A stretch of DNA of 64,000 nucleotides, from positions 186,001 to 250,000 of the forward strand of contig NZ_NJAI01000001.1 of NCBI RefSeq assembly GCF_002632725.1, written 5' to 3'. Below are positions 36,288 to 45,594 of the stretch, piece after piece. Every line of letters begins with the position of its first letter. The stretch's first letter is position 1. The translations under genes were made by a program, and so were the position numbers. The DNA comes from Xenorhabdus hominickii. GTDB lineage: Bacteria; Pseudomonadota; Gammaproteobacteria; Enterobacterales; Enterobacteriaceae. Under the pieces are notes generated by a model. The model saw nothing but the letters and a program-made list of their open reading frames with translations, was not told the origin of the DNA and did not search any database.

Positions 36288-36824
36288 ATGATTGATGTAA
36301 AAAAAGAATTTGTGATTGAACCAATGAATTTTCTTTTATCTGAAAAATTACTTTTTGGAACTCCCTGTGCTCAGCTTGAATCTTATTTAGAAATTAGTGA
36401 TCTTGAATTAGCATTAACTCTAGCTTTTGAGCAAATATTACCTAATGGATATGTTGTATGGTCAGATATTATTGATAATTCAATTGGAAAATTCAGATTA
36501 AGTAATGAGTATGATGATGCTGATGAATATTTAAATGATATAGAGGAAGTTTTTTCTACTCACCAAAGCAAAATATCAATTTATTATAGAAAGAAAAAAG
36601 TAAAGAAAGAGAATTCAGATTATGATGACTTTTATTTTGAGGTCTTAGATGAGATCTATTACCAACTAAAAATGCTGTCTATCCAAAGATATATACTGGG
36701 GGAACAAAAGGAATCAATCTTAGAAAAGATATTCGAAATATATAAAGAAGGTCTTTATCCATGTGGAATGTCTAAAGATAAAAAAATGGCTGTTTTTAAT
36801 CCTATAATATTAAAAAGTAGTTGA
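36288..36824 (+). CDS. Hypothetical immunity-like protein
   Basis: A 178-residue acidic, AT-rich protein with no recognised domain. It has an N-terminal segment 'EFVIEPMNFLLSEKLLFGTP', a basic patch 'YYRKKKVKKEN' and a helical C-terminus ending 'PCGMSKDKKMAVFNP'. The ribosome binding site is weak (AGGCGATA region). Location among orphan immunity genes downstream of Rhs makes an immunity role plausible, but this is only context. Confidence 0.5.
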   Translation: MIDVKKEFVIEPMNFLLSEKLLFGTPCAQLESYLEISDLELALTLAFEQILPNGYVVWSDIIDNSIGKFRLSNEYDDADEYLNDIEEVFSTHQSKISIYYRKKKVKKENSDYDDFYFEVLDEIYYQLKMLSIQRYILGEQKESILEKIFEIYKEGLYPCGMSKDKKMAVFNPIILKSS

Positions 36825-36991
36825 TATAGAAAATATGTAAAAGAAAAAGACAAAAAATCCTTGCAATATTCCATTTTTCTTACTCGGAAAATGTTCAAAT
36901 TATGTTAGCTCTATGGTGGCCGCTGTCATATAATAAGTTCATGACCTATTTTTATAACCACAATCATACATTATGAAAAGGACGACAATAC

Positions 36992-37765
36992 ATGATAAAC
37001 CCAATGCAAAACGCAATAACTTTTCCGGAAGGATGGTTTCTTTTCATTAATGGTGAGATCCCCTTCTATTGCGATCATGGATGCACTGTCACCGATTTTT
37101 CGGAGGCAGGAAACCTAATCGGTTATAACAAAAAAAACGGGATCTACTTCAAATTTGCCTATGAATCCTCTGAAATCAGCGGGTATGAACCTCCGCCGGG
37201 AACCTATGTTCTGACCATCAGAAAATACAATTACACCTACAATGCCGGTTATTATGGCCGCTGTGTTTATGCAGAAGTCAAGCAAACCCAATGTCCGGAC
37301 GAATTTAAAAATATCATGACGGATATGCTAAAAATGTCGGCGGAACAATCTACGTTTGAAGAAGTCAAACGGCCGAAACCACAGGGAAAATGCACACCTC
37401 AGTTACAGCAATGTATTCATGATTTTTTTACTGGTGTCAAGAAAGATCGCACGGATGAAATCATGGCCTTAATCAGGTCTCCCATGGATAAAGACGAAGA
37501 GGACGATATTCGTTATCTTCGTGAACTGTACGATGGAGACGATGAAAGCCTCTATCAGAGAGATGATTTAGTTAAAAGTGAAATACATAAAAAAGTCATC
37601 TCAGAGATCCACCGCTATTTTGACTCACTCGATAAGACAAGAAAACTGGAAAATGGCCGGGATCTTTTTTCCTTTCTTTTCAGCTCAAAAAAATATGATA
37701 TCAGTATCATTGTGCCTAAAAATGTGAGTTTATGTGATGTGTTTATGAACATGAGCCATCTTTAG
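36992..37765 (+). CDS. Hypothetical protein of the T6SS cassette
   Basis: A 257-residue cytoplasmic protein, preceded by AAAAGGACG. Its N-terminal half has aromatic-rich strands ('AITFPEGWFLFINGEIPFYC', 'YYGRCVYAEVKQTQ') and its C-terminal half is helical and charged. I recognise no family. Its start region is duplicated in degraded form at 34.0-34.1 kb, so the locus once had at least two copies, as seen for effector or immunity genes that expand in tandem. It ends with TAG (37763-37765); read-through would add only five codons. Confidence 0.55.
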   Translation: MINPMQNAITFPEGWFLFINGEIPFYCDHGCTVTDFSEAGNLIGYNKKNGIYFKFAYESSEISGYEPPPGTYVLTIRKYNYTYNAGYYGRCVYAEVKQTQCPDEFKNIMTDMLKMSAEQSTFEEVKRPKPQGKCTPQLQQCIHDFFTGVKKDRTDEIMALIRSPMDKDEEDDIRYLRELYDGDDESLYQRDDLVKSEIHKKVISEIHRYFDSLDKTRKLENGRDLFSFLFSSKKYDISIIVPKNVSLCDVFMNMSHL

Positions 37766-37845
37766 GATGAAAAAATCATGTGATAAAGCATTTACCTTCC
37801 AGTGTGGCCTGTATCCATAGAAAGAGCAGACTATGTTACCCACGT

Positions 37846-40608
37846 TTATACAGGATGGTCGGGATCAACCTGTAACCCCCGAGCTACATCCATCTTTCTT
37901 GCGACTAAAACTGCCGCTTCCAGTTCACTACATTGATATGTCTGCATTAACGCTCTTCGCTCAGACTTTTCTTCTTTTTCCGTCATGCCCAGTGCCAGAT
38001 ACAGGCTCGGTGGCACAACCCGGAATAACGCTTCTATTTTTTTCGCCAGCACCACGCCTTCGGTATAACAACGCGGGAGTTTACTGGCAGAAAGCAGTAC
38101 GGCTTTTTGTTCTTCATTGAGTTTTTTGAAGCGGGCGATTTGCTCCACTTCATCCGGGGGCATGGTGAGACATAACCACCATTCCGCCATGTTCAGCATT
38201 TTTTCAGCCGTGTCGGGATAGTCAGCGAGGTTTTGCGTGGCCAGCCACAACCAGGCACCCAGCTTACGCCACATTTTCACGACCTTAGTCATATAGGGGG
38301 ACAACAGCGGGTTGGTGGTGGTGATATGGCCTTCGTCTATCACCAGTTGCAGTTCCCTGTCCTGATACTGATCGCGTTCGGCGAGGTTATTGACGGTGTT
38401 AATCAGTGACACCATCGCCAGTGCCATCTGTGCCGAGTAGTTTTCCCGTGCCAGTGTACCCAAATCAATTAACGTCACATCCACTTCCGGCCACGGGCTA
38501 CCGGATTGGTTAAACAGCTCGCCTTCAAATCCCTGCGTAAACATCGACATGGCTCCGGCCATTTCATCGGCCCGTGCCCGACGGTGTGCCGTGATTAAGG
38601 GCTGACCGTGTTCATCCTGCCGATGATTACGGGCGATGGCATAAAGTGCATCCTGTAAGTCTGAGGCCACCATTTGACGCCCTGCCTCATAGCTGGTGTG
38701 TGCGGCCAGCATAATCGCTTCACGGATCAAACCGCGATCCGAACGGGTCAGGCGTTCTTCTTCTTTTTTCTCACCGCCGGTGATCATCAGCCGGGCCGCA
38801 ATTTCCATCTCACCCAGAATATCGCGCTGTTCATCGCCCTCTTCCTGTCCTTCCTCCGTGTCCGGAATATCGGCTTCATTAATCCGTAATTGTTTTGGAC
38901 TGAGTTGCAGCAACTGATGCGCATCGGCAAACAACGCCAGACTGACACCACAACCCGGTTTAATACCGATTTTATTCACCGTCAGCCCTAGACTGGCGTA
39001 ATAGTCTGCCAACAATCCAAAACTGTTCCCCGCTTCGACAATAAACAGACGCGGACGGTGGATCGCCATCAGTTGTACCAGCGAAGCACACAACGTGGCG
39101 GATTTCCCTGCCCCAGTCGGGCCAAACAGCAATAAGTGCGCGTTTTGGGTGCGATCCTGTTTGTTCATTGGATCAAAGGTCAGCGGTGCTCCACCCCGGT
39201 TAAAGAAACTGAAGCCCGGATGCCCGGTGCCGGTTGAGCGTCCGGTGACAGGCATAAGTCCTCCCAGATGCTGGACCCACGTCAGACGGCTGTACCAGTG
39301 TTTTTTATCTTTCTGCGGGTTAAAGCCCATCGGCAACGCCCGTAAATAAGCATTCAGCGGGGACACACTGAATTCAGGTCGCACGGGCTGTAATCCGGCG
39401 CTCAGTAATGTGGAAGATAACTGATGCACCCGCTGGTTCAGATTATCTAAATCCTGACCGCGCACCAGAAAGGTCAGTGCACTGCGGTACAGTTTATGGC
39501 GTCGCCCCAGTAATTCCTTCACGGCCTGTACATCCTGCCGGACGCGCAGTGATTCGGTATTTTCCCCTACGGCATTTTTTGCCAGTCGGGTGAAGCTTTC
39601 TTCCAGTGTATCCTGTGCCTGCGCCACAATGGTCAGCGTGACCACAGTGCCTTCCGGCATCATATCCATCAGCGCATTGATATTGTCTCCCCGTTTCACT
39701 TCCCCTGTCAGGGTGCCCGGCTCGGGCGGACGCCGCAGGCGCTCAACCGGCACTGCTTTATGCGGCAGGCCGTCAAACCACCAGACACCGTTATCGGGAT
39801 CAGACACCGGCGGGGTAAACCATAGACTTTCGGCAAAGTCATTATTCACCGGGAGATCGGACTGTGCGGATGACTCATAACGCACCGCACGATAAAAATC
39901 GGCTTTGGTCATGCCCCAGTCCGGGGCCGGATTAAAATGGCGCAGCAGCCAGTGGTGAATTTGACTACCATTTTGTCGGGTCGCCACAATACCGGCAGAT
40001 GCCAGTGAGGAGACCAGTCGTTCACAGACCTGATTGAGTGCTGCCACCGACGATACCGTTTGAGGGTGAGCCTTCGATTTATGCGCAGGCAACCAGCGGT
40101 AAACCACCATGCGCGTCTGGCGTTGCTGCCCCCGCCACGGTTGCCCGGTGATTAAGCTATCCTGAAATATCCCGTCAGGCTGCGCAATGTTGTTCAGGTG
40201 ACGTGCTGATTCTGCCAGAAAAGCGTCAGTAAAGGCGGTACCCTGCGCCCACGGTTTCACATAGCCCCGTAACGTATTGAGGTAACCCGACGGGTCATCG
40301 TCATCCTGACAAAAAAACTGCACCACCCACGGGGACATATCGTCCTCATCCAGACTGTCCTGAATCGCATCTTCCAGTTGGTCACGGATTTCAAGCAACC
40401 GCTCGGCAGGGCGTCCTTCGGTGGCGATGGGTTCAATCTGATAGACGGCCCCCACGGACACACCATCATCCAGCAATAAACACTGCCCGTCTTCCAGATA
40501 TTCCACCCAGGGCAGGTAGTCAATAATCGACGGATTCGCCCGGTAAATCGCGGCTTCATCCGTTTCGCGCAGTTTGCCGGGACGGTGCAATGCATTGGGG
40601 TTTTCCAT
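37846..40608 (-). CDS. Conjugative transfer ATPase, PFL_4706 family (TraC/VirB4-like)
   Basis: A 920-residue cytoplasmic AAA+ ATPase that powers assembly of the type IV secretion apparatus. Walker A 'LLFGPTGAGKSATLCASLVQ' is near residue 492; Walker B-like 'ELQLVIDEGHITTTNPLLSP' near 745; 'WLWLATQNLADYPDTAEKM' follows. Length is normal for TIGR03744. Its start overlaps the stop of the lipoprotein gene upstream, and it is the last gene of the main mating-pair operon before the T6SS cassette interrupts the cluster. Confidence 0.93.
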   Translation of the reverse strand: MENPNALHRPGKLRETDEAAIYRANPSIIDYLPWVEYLEDGQCLLLDDGVSVGAVYQIEPIATEGRPAERLLEIRDQLEDAIQDSLDEDDMSPWVVQFFCQDDDDPSGYLNTLRGYVKPWAQGTAFTDAFLAESARHLNNIAQPDGIFQDSLITGQPWRGQQRQTRMVVYRWLPAHKSKAHPQTVSSVAALNQVCERLVSSLASAGIVATRQNGSQIHHWLLRHFNPAPDWGMTKADFYRAVRYESSAQSDLPVNNDFAESLWFTPPVSDPDNGVWWFDGLPHKAVPVERLRRPPEPGTLTGEVKRGDNINALMDMMPEGTVVTLTIVAQAQDTLEESFTRLAKNAVGENTESLRVRQDVQAVKELLGRRHKLYRSALTFLVRGQDLDNLNQRVHQLSSTLLSAGLQPVRPEFSVSPLNAYLRALPMGFNPQKDKKHWYSRLTWVQHLGGLMPVTGRSTGTGHPGFSFFNRGGAPLTFDPMNKQDRTQNAHLLLFGPTGAGKSATLCASLVQLMAIHRPRLFIVEAGNSFGLLADYYASLGLTVNKIGIKPGCGVSLALFADAHQLLQLSPKQLRINEADIPDTEEGQEEGDEQRDILGEMEIAARLMITGGEKKEEERLTRSDRGLIREAIMLAAHTSYEAGRQMVASDLQDALYAIARNHRQDEHGQPLITAHRRARADEMAGAMSMFTQGFEGELFNQSGSPWPEVDVTLIDLGTLARENYSAQMALAMVSLINTVNNLAERDQYQDRELQLVIDEGHITTTNPLLSPYMTKVVKMWRKLGAWLWLATQNLADYPDTAEKMLNMAEWWLCLTMPPDEVEQIARFKKLNEEQKAVLLSASKLPRCYTEGVVLAKKIEALFRVVPPSLYLALGMTEKEEKSERRALMQTYQCSELEAAVLVARKMDVARGLQVDPDHPV

Positions 40609-41009
40609 TACGGTGCCTCCGTGCGTTCACCCGGCAGGGCATACTGCACCTGCTGATAAAACGGGAACACCGTGCTGTAGCCCGGTACCGGCGTCTTGCC
40701 TGCCACCAGATGCGGGTAGACATACATCACCATATCGGGATTGGGCAGGCGGGGAAACTGCTGGCTGATTTCATGCTCAGCCGAGCGGCTGTAATTGTCA
40801 GGCTCACTCAATGCCCGACTCCGTTCGGCCGGGTTTAACGCCCGGCGCAAAATTTGCCTTGCCTGTGCTACGCTCTGCCCCGCCTGATTTCCCTGCCACA
40901 TGGCCAGCACCGTCTGTTCGCCGGCCGGAAGCAACATCTCTTTCGAGGCTGAACAGCCTGCCAGCAGCCCCGTCAGACCTAACACGATAGCATAGGTTAT
41001 TTTTCGCAT
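40608..41009 (-). CDS. ICE conjugation lipoprotein (TIGR03751 type)
   Basis: A 133-residue lipoprotein: signal peptide with lipobox 'LTGLLAGCSAS' (Cys about residue 19). Contains 'AGQSVAQARQILRRALNPAE' and 'NYSRSAEHEISQQFPRLPNP', typical of the TraV-like outer-membrane lipoprotein of MPF-G systems. It overlaps its neighbours by one base and by 13 bases. Confidence 0.85.
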   Translation of the reverse strand: MRKITYAIVLGLTGLLAGCSASKEMLLPAGEQTVLAMWQGNQAGQSVAQARQILRRALNPAERSRALSEPDNYSRSAEHEISQQFPRLPNPDMVMYVYPHLVAGKTPVPGYSTVFPFYQQVQYALPGERTEAP

Positions 41010-41347
41010 CCCTGAGCCTCCGGGCTACTAATAAGGGTAAACGTGGCAAATTCCGGGTGTACCGCCAGTTCCGATAAAGTAAACGGCAAGCGCTCCCAGT
41101 GTTCAGCCTCGCTGTTGCCTGCAAGCATTGATTGCCACTGAAATTCGGTCAGCCGAAAAACGGTAAAATCCCCGTCATTCAGCAATCGGCTCTCATTGCC
41201 GCTAAAGAGATATAATTGACTGCCCTGGGTACGCCCGGGTCGCCAGTCAAGCTGAACTGGTGTGGGTTCAGCCTGTGGAGTTATATGGGTTTGCAGACAA
41301 TAAGGCTGGCTGGCACTAAACAGCCATGGAGAAGACGTCGTTTCCAT
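40997..41347 (-). CDS. Small hypothetical protein of the ICE mating-pair operon
   Basis: A 116-residue soluble protein between the TraB-like and lipoprotein genes, overlapping both. No domain recognised. Features include 'LYLFSGNESRLLNDGDFTVF' and 'FATFTLISSPEAQGCEK'. Tight packing in the operon argues that it is real. It could be an accessory factor of this ICE branch. Confidence 0.6.
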   Translation of the reverse strand: METTSSPWLFSASQPYCLQTHITPQAEPTPVQLDWRPGRTQGSQLYLFSGNESRLLNDGDFTVFRLTEFQWQSMLAGNSEAEHWERLPFTLSELAVHPEFATFTLISSPEAQGCEK

Positions 41348-42759
41348 TAATCTAAGGCTTCCTGATGATGACGTTGAACTGATTCACTAAAACCGTAACG
41401 CACCTTACGGCCTGTTGTTTCATAATCAATCGCCAGACTTTGTGTGATATGCACGACAACATGGGCACCGGGTGGGACGTAAATGGCATCGAAGGTCTGG
41501 CTGTAGCGTTGTTTGAACCATTCGCTCATCTCATTCATGCCCCCGGCCACTGCTTTGCCGAGTGTCGCCTGACCGGCATTGCCGGTTAATGCGGATGTGA
41601 TGCCGCCGGTACCGTTGGTTTGGGCGGTTTGCTGGCTCTCGTTCAGGGCATTGCCGGCTGAATTCATGGCTGACAACGCAAACAATGTTGGTAAATAAGT
41701 ACTGGCATTGGATTTACGCTCACCACTGATGCAGGGAATGCCGTTTTCATCAGACAACCAGCCGATACCCTGTTGATTCTGTCCGCTGCCCGGCAAAGTA
41801 CGCACGGTACCATCCTGAAACACAAAGGTGATGGAATTGACCTGACCACGCACGCAGGACAACGTCCAGTCGCCACTGGTGGAACCGGACACCACCGCCC
41901 CTTCCACCTCCGGCAGTTCGATACCGTTAGCGGTCAGGTTATCTTTACCGATAAGAATTTTAAACGGATAGGGGTCAGTGACTGTGCCATTAACAGGAAC
42001 GCGACCTAATAATGCGGTCATAGCCTGACTGCCCACCAGAGTGGCATTTTCCGGCAGGGTGTAGACCGGTTTTTCGTTGTCGGCCTTAGCCGATGGAACT
42101 TGTGGATTATTTTTTACGGTGGTCGGTTGTTCGCTTAAAAAAGAGGTGGGAAACTGAGCCGCCGTTTTTCCATTGCCCATCGTTTGCCTATCGGGGATTT
42201 TTTCATCGGCCGGGGTAACCCAGATAAGGTCATCCTGTCCTCTGATAGTGCTGGCAGAATATGAACTCCCTGCCAGCCCGCTACCCAGGGGTATCTGATT
42301 ATCCGGTGCCGACAACGGCGTTGAATTTAACCGTTCAGTGAGCAAATCAATCTGGGCCAGCAATCCCTGCTGTTCGTCCTGTAACGTGCGCTGACGCTGT
42401 TCATCGTCCTGCCGGATAGTCGCAACCGCAGCCTCTATCTGACCGGCAACATCCTGTTGCTGATTTTTTAACTGGTCATTTTCTTTTCTCATCGCGGCAT
42501 TCTGCTGGTCTAAGCGTTTCTGCTCTGCCCGCACGGCATTGAGCGTCCCGACCAGCGTGTGCAGGGTATCTTCCGGTGTATCTCCACCCACCCCCAGCGC
42601 CTGTAACTCTTCCGGAGAGAGGGTCGCCAGAGCGTTATTCTGTGGTTTATCCGGCGCGCTATTCTCTGTTGAGCTGCAACTCCTGATACCAATAAACCCA
42701 CCAATCACCAATACGGTCGGCACCAGTATTTTTACCAGACTGTTGGATTTAATCTGCAT
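41347..42759 (-). CDS. ICE conjugation protein, PFL_4705 family (TraB/VirB10-like)
   Basis: A 470-residue scaffold protein. A single N-terminal membrane helix ('LVKILVPTVLVIGGFIGIRS', residues 8-27), a coiled coil (about 70-145, 'IRQDDEQRQRTLQDEQQGLL'), a proline-rich linker, then the periplasmic beta-barrel domain with 'LLGRVPVNGTVTDPYPFKIL' and 'CISGERKSNASTYLPTLFAL'. In VirB10-like proteins this joins inner and outer membrane complexes. Length is normal for TIGR03752. Confidence 0.9.
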   Translation of the reverse strand: MQIKSNSLVKILVPTVLVIGGFIGIRSCSSTENSAPDKPQNNALATLSPEELQALGVGGDTPEDTLHTLVGTLNAVRAEQKRLDQQNAAMRKENDQLKNQQQDVAGQIEAAVATIRQDDEQRQRTLQDEQQGLLAQIDLLTERLNSTPLSAPDNQIPLGSGLAGSSYSASTIRGQDDLIWVTPADEKIPDRQTMGNGKTAAQFPTSFLSEQPTTVKNNPQVPSAKADNEKPVYTLPENATLVGSQAMTALLGRVPVNGTVTDPYPFKILIGKDNLTANGIELPEVEGAVVSGSTSGDWTLSCVRGQVNSITFVFQDGTVRTLPGSGQNQQGIGWLSDENGIPCISGERKSNASTYLPTLFALSAMNSAGNALNESQQTAQTNGTGGITSALTGNAGQATLGKAVAGGMNEMSEWFKQRYSQTFDAIYVPPGAHVVVHITQSLAIDYETTGRKVRYGFSESVQRHHQEALD

Positions 42760-43582
42760 CGCGGCCTCCCGGTTTTACCAATACCGGTTCAGGAATGAGG
42801 GCGTTACCCGGCGCCCCTTGGGTAACAAGATAGAGTACCGTGGTATCTTCCGCCGTTCCGGCTTTTCCCAGCCAGCGATGCTGGAAGGTGGCAGTGACGA
42901 ACTGTCCCTGTAAGGCGCGTGGGTCAAGCGAGATAATCCGTTTGGCGGTATTGCGTAGTTTCAGGGCCATCACGGTGTGATGATGCAGTCGCCAGCCGGC
43001 CAGCGGGGTCACTTCAACCGGCTCTGACGGGTAGAGGGTGGTGATGGAGGCAGCCAGATGCAGGTTCACCAGCTGAATGCCACTGACCGGCTCCACCGTA
43101 CGCAGGGGCGCATACAGTTGCTGGGCCGCATAGCGGGTTAACAGCACGGGAGTAGGCGCAGACAATGATGGTTTGCTCTGTGAGTGCGATTTATCTTTTG
43201 AATCTATTGATTTTTCAGCCGGGTAAATAATACGCACGGGTTCGCTGACCTCGGTTTTGCCGGCGGTCACATCCAGTAAGATAATTTCGCCATTCTCACT
43301 GTCCTGCAATTGTAGTCGGGTTGACGGGAATGCACTGTTGGCTTTCAGATAAACCGCACCGCCCGTGCTCTGCACCCGCAATTTCTCACCCAGTGCCGGG
43401 GGCAGACCGACACGGACATTGCGGTCCGCAAAAATAATCCGCTCCTGCCCGACCTTAAGCGTAACCGGTAACGGGATCCGCTCCCATGTCAGCAGCTCAT
43501 CGGCCTTTGTGCCAACGCTGAACAGCAGGAGGCTGAGCAGCACCAGCCAGACACTGCACCAGTCAAATACATCTCTTCTCAT
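42749..43582 (-). CDS. ICE conjugation protein, PFL_4704 family (TraK/VirB9-like)
   Basis: A 277-residue exported protein. I chose the ATG at 43582 ('MRRDVFDWCSVWLVLLSLLL') because it overlaps the upstream TGA (ATGA) and gives a good signal peptide; the longer frame adds a non-native extension. The periplasmic part has 'WERIPLPVTLKVGQERIIFA' and a C-terminal 'FQHRWLGKAGTAEDTTVLYL'. Relatives form the outer ring of the type IV secretion core with the TraB-like and lipoprotein components. Confidence 0.87.
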   Translation of the reverse strand: MRRDVFDWCSVWLVLLSLLLFSVGTKADELLTWERIPLPVTLKVGQERIIFADRNVRVGLPPALGEKLRVQSTGGAVYLKANSAFPSTRLQLQDSENGEIILLDVTAGKTEVSEPVRIIYPAEKSIDSKDKSHSQSKPSLSAPTPVLLTRYAAQQLYAPLRTVEPVSGIQLVNLHLAASITTLYPSEPVEVTPLAGWRLHHHTVMALKLRNTAKRIISLDPRALQGQFVTATFQHRWLGKAGTAEDTTVLYLVTQGAPGNALIPEPVLVKPGGRDAD

Positions 43583-44235
43583 TGAAATACGCCTTTTTTC
43601 TCTTCCGCTGACGGTGGCAGAGCTTCCAGCCGCTGTGGCATCCCGTCGTAGCAATCCAGTGCCAGACCAAAAGGATTACGCTCCGCATCGCCTTCCCAGC
43701 GCACCACTTTCAGCGGATAGCGCACCAATGCCCGTTTGACCGGTTCGGCGTGATAATATTCATCCGCCACCAAATCCAGCCGTACCACCCAGTTATCGCG
43801 ATCAAGCACCCTCACACTGCGGGTCTCATAGCCCCGGCCGGGCACTTCATACACCACCCGCACCCGATCGAGCAGTTCACCGCTGTCAGCCCGGATTCGG
43901 GCATCCGCACGCAGAAAATCCTGACACGCGGGGGTCAGATACGGCGATAAGGCTTCAATTTTGGCCGGATAATCCTGTGCCCCGTTCTTCGGCCAGGCAT
44001 GCAGTTGCTGGAAAATATAAAAGGCAAAGCTGTAGACACTCGGTGCCGGCACTTCCCACCACGCCCGGGTGCTGCCACTGCGTAAATCCGGCGGGTTATG
44101 AATGGTGAGATTGCGCGGGGAAGCCATCCAGCCCAGCAGGCTCAGCAGCAGCACCCCCACCAGAATGCCGCACGCCACCCGCAGGGTCAGAATATGCTGG
44201 TCCCGGTTTCTGACCGCATGACGAAAGCGACTCAT
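43579..44235 (-). CDS. ICE conjugation protein, PFL_4703 family (TraE/VirB8-like)
   Basis: A 218-residue inner-membrane protein with one N-terminal helix ('LTLRVACGILVGVLLLSLLG', residues 16-36) and a periplasmic domain ('VPAPSVYSFAFYIFQQLHAW', 'GYETRSVRVLDRDNWVVRLD'). This matches TIGR03746 proteins. It links the core complex to the inner membrane. Overlaps both neighbours by four bases. Confidence 0.88.
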   Translation of the reverse strand: MSRFRHAVRNRDQHILTLRVACGILVGVLLLSLLGWMASPRNLTIHNPPDLRSGSTRAWWEVPAPSVYSFAFYIFQQLHAWPKNGAQDYPAKIEALSPYLTPACQDFLRADARIRADSGELLDRVRVVYEVPGRGYETRSVRVLDRDNWVVRLDLVADEYYHAEPVKRALVRYPLKVVRWEGDAERNPFGLALDCYDGMPQRLEALPPSAEEKKGVFQ

Positions 44236-44618
44236 AACACGCCTCTCCCGTTGCAGTGCGCCTGCCTGCTGCGGCGTAATGACCAGCCCTGCGCCGCAAT
44301 AATCAACGTTGGGTCACCCAGCCCTAATCGGCGTTTTTTCTCTTCCAGTTTCTGCCAGAGATAGTTTTCCGGCTTGCCCCGCTTCAGCTGAGCGAGCCAG
44401 CGCCCGCCAACGCTCATCAGTAACAACGGCATCATCAGCATGCCGGTCGGCAGCATCACCCAACCGGCAAACGGAATAAAGGGAAGGCTGACCACCAGAC
44501 CGAGGGCCAGCCCTGCGATGGCTGCCAGCCCCATCTCCGGCGTGGTGAAGCCGCGAAATACGACGGGTTCGGCGTTTAAGCGATCGGGTAAAAAGGGGAT
44601 CGTCTGCATCCGCGGCAC
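44232..44618 (-). CDS. ICE conjugation membrane protein, TIGR03750 family (TraL-like)
   Basis: A 128-residue protein with two membrane segments (residues 30-75, 'MGLAAIAGLALGLVVSLPFI', 'VMLPTGMLMMPLLLMSVGGR') and the motif 'LKRGKPENYLWQKLEEKKRR', typical of the TraL/VirB3-like component. VirB3-like proteins work with the VirB4-type ATPase in pilus assembly. Confidence 0.88.
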   Translation of the reverse strand: MPRMQTIPFLPDRLNAEPVVFRGFTTPEMGLAAIAGLALGLVVSLPFIPFAGWVMLPTGMLMMPLLLMSVGGRWLAQLKRGKPENYLWQKLEEKKRRLGLGDPTLIIAAQGWSLRRSRQAHCNGRGVL

Positions 44619-44619
44619 C

Positions 44620-44997
44620 TTAAAAAATAATGTTGGCCGATTTTGCCAGCAACCAGATCACCGCAACCAGCAACACAATACCAACCACAATAATCGAGCC
44701 AAACTGGGTCCACGTGGCTTTGCCATCGCGCACTTCGGAGAAGGTTTCCACCGCAGCCGAGGCCACTTTAAAGAACGCCACTGCGGAGAGGATAAGCCCG
44801 CCAATCACAATGCCATCCTGCGCATACCCTTTTACCTGCCCCATTAATCCGCCACGGCCCCCACTTGTGGGCGGTTCAATCGAAGGCAAATCGGCCCAGG
44901 CCGATTCACAGGAAAAACCCAGCAGCAACAGAAAAGTGCTGACCCGGGTCATCAGGTTTGTGCTGAACTGACGGCAAGTGGTAAAAATTCGTTTCAT
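44620..44997 (-). CDS. ICE conjugation membrane protein, TIGR03745 family (pilin candidate)
   Basis: A 125-residue protein with signal peptide ('VSTFLLLLGFSCESAWA') and two hydrophobic helices ('DGIVIGGLILSAVAFFKVAS', 'FGSIIVVGIVLLVAVIWLLA'). The size, two-helix layout and position fit a VirB2/TraA-like pilin. TIGR03745/PFL_4702 type. Confidence 0.85.
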   Translation of the reverse strand: MKRIFTTCRQFSTNLMTRVSTFLLLLGFSCESAWADLPSIEPPTSGGRGGLMGQVKGYAQDGIVIGGLILSAVAFFKVASAAVETFSEVRDGKATWTQFGSIIVVGIVLLVAVIWLLAKSANIIF

Positions 44998-45031
44998 AGT
45001 GATTCAGTTCCTTTTTGTTATGTTCATTGAC

Positions 45032-45268
45032 TCAACTGGCAAACATCCAGACCGCCACGACCAGCAATACTGCGGTTCGAAGAGCAAACTGACTGAGGGT
45101 CTGATTACGCACTTTTTCATTCGCCCAGCCGTTCCAGACCTCCACCGCCGCCCAGGCCGCCCACAAAAACAACGTGGCCAGAAAAAAGCCGACACACACC
45201 AGAGACAGAAAATAAATATCAAAGTGTCCTGAAGCCGCTTCAAAGGCATGGCGCTGGGCAGGGGTCAT
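45032..45268 (-). CDS. ICE conjugation membrane protein, PFL_4701 family (TIGR03758)
   Basis: A 78-residue protein with two membrane helices ('FLSLVCVGFFLATLFLWAAW' and 'LRTAVLLVVAVWMFAS'). I chose this frame over an overlapping one because it has the family motif 'WNGWANEKVRNQTLSQFALR'. Its start overlaps the RAQPRD gene stop by four bases. Confidence 0.83.
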   Translation of the reverse strand: MTPAQRHAFEAASGHFDIYFLSLVCVGFFLATLFLWAAWAAVEVWNGWANEKVRNQTLSQFALRTAVLLVVAVWMFAS

Positions 45269-45594
45269 TGCGGATGTTCCTGGCGGTAATCGCCGGAGAG
45301 GGGGACGGGAACACGGGGCTGATCGCGGGAAGGACTCAGGTAGCGGTCGATACCGGCTTTGAGGGTATGGAGGTCGGCCCTGATGCGTGAATAATCAAAG
45401 TTATAACGAGGATGTTCTGACATGTCAGACTGCTTTTCGGCGATGTTTGCGCGTTCCAGTGCCATCTGAACCTGATCAATCAGACGTTTGGCACTGGCCA
45501 GCTCATCTTTCTCAGCCGCATAAGCCAGTGGCATACACAATACAGTCAATCCCAGCAAACAGACAGAACCGGATATCGAAAAGCAACAACGCAT
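45265..45594 (-). CDS. RAQPRD-family ICE protein
   Basis: A 109-residue exported protein: signal peptide 'SGSVCLLGLTVLCMPLAYAA', a helical segment 'ASAKRLIDQVQMALERANIA', then 'FDYSRIRADLHTLKAGIDRY' and 'SPSRDQPRVPVPLSGDYR', the variant RAQPRD signature. First gene of the main mating-pair operon (RAQPRD to TraC), so the operon promoter should lie just upstream in 45600-45880. Confidence 0.83.
   Translation of the reverse strand: MRCCFSISGSVCLLGLTVLCMPLAYAAEKDELASAKRLIDQVQMALERANIAEKQSDMSEHPRYNFDYSRIRADLHTLKAGIDRYLSPSRDQPRVPVPLSGDYRQEHPQ

Noticed and set aside
45004-45249. 81-aa reverse frame overlapping the PFL_4701 gene
   Set aside because: The alternative frame at 45032-45268 has the family motif, membrane helices and operon overlap.
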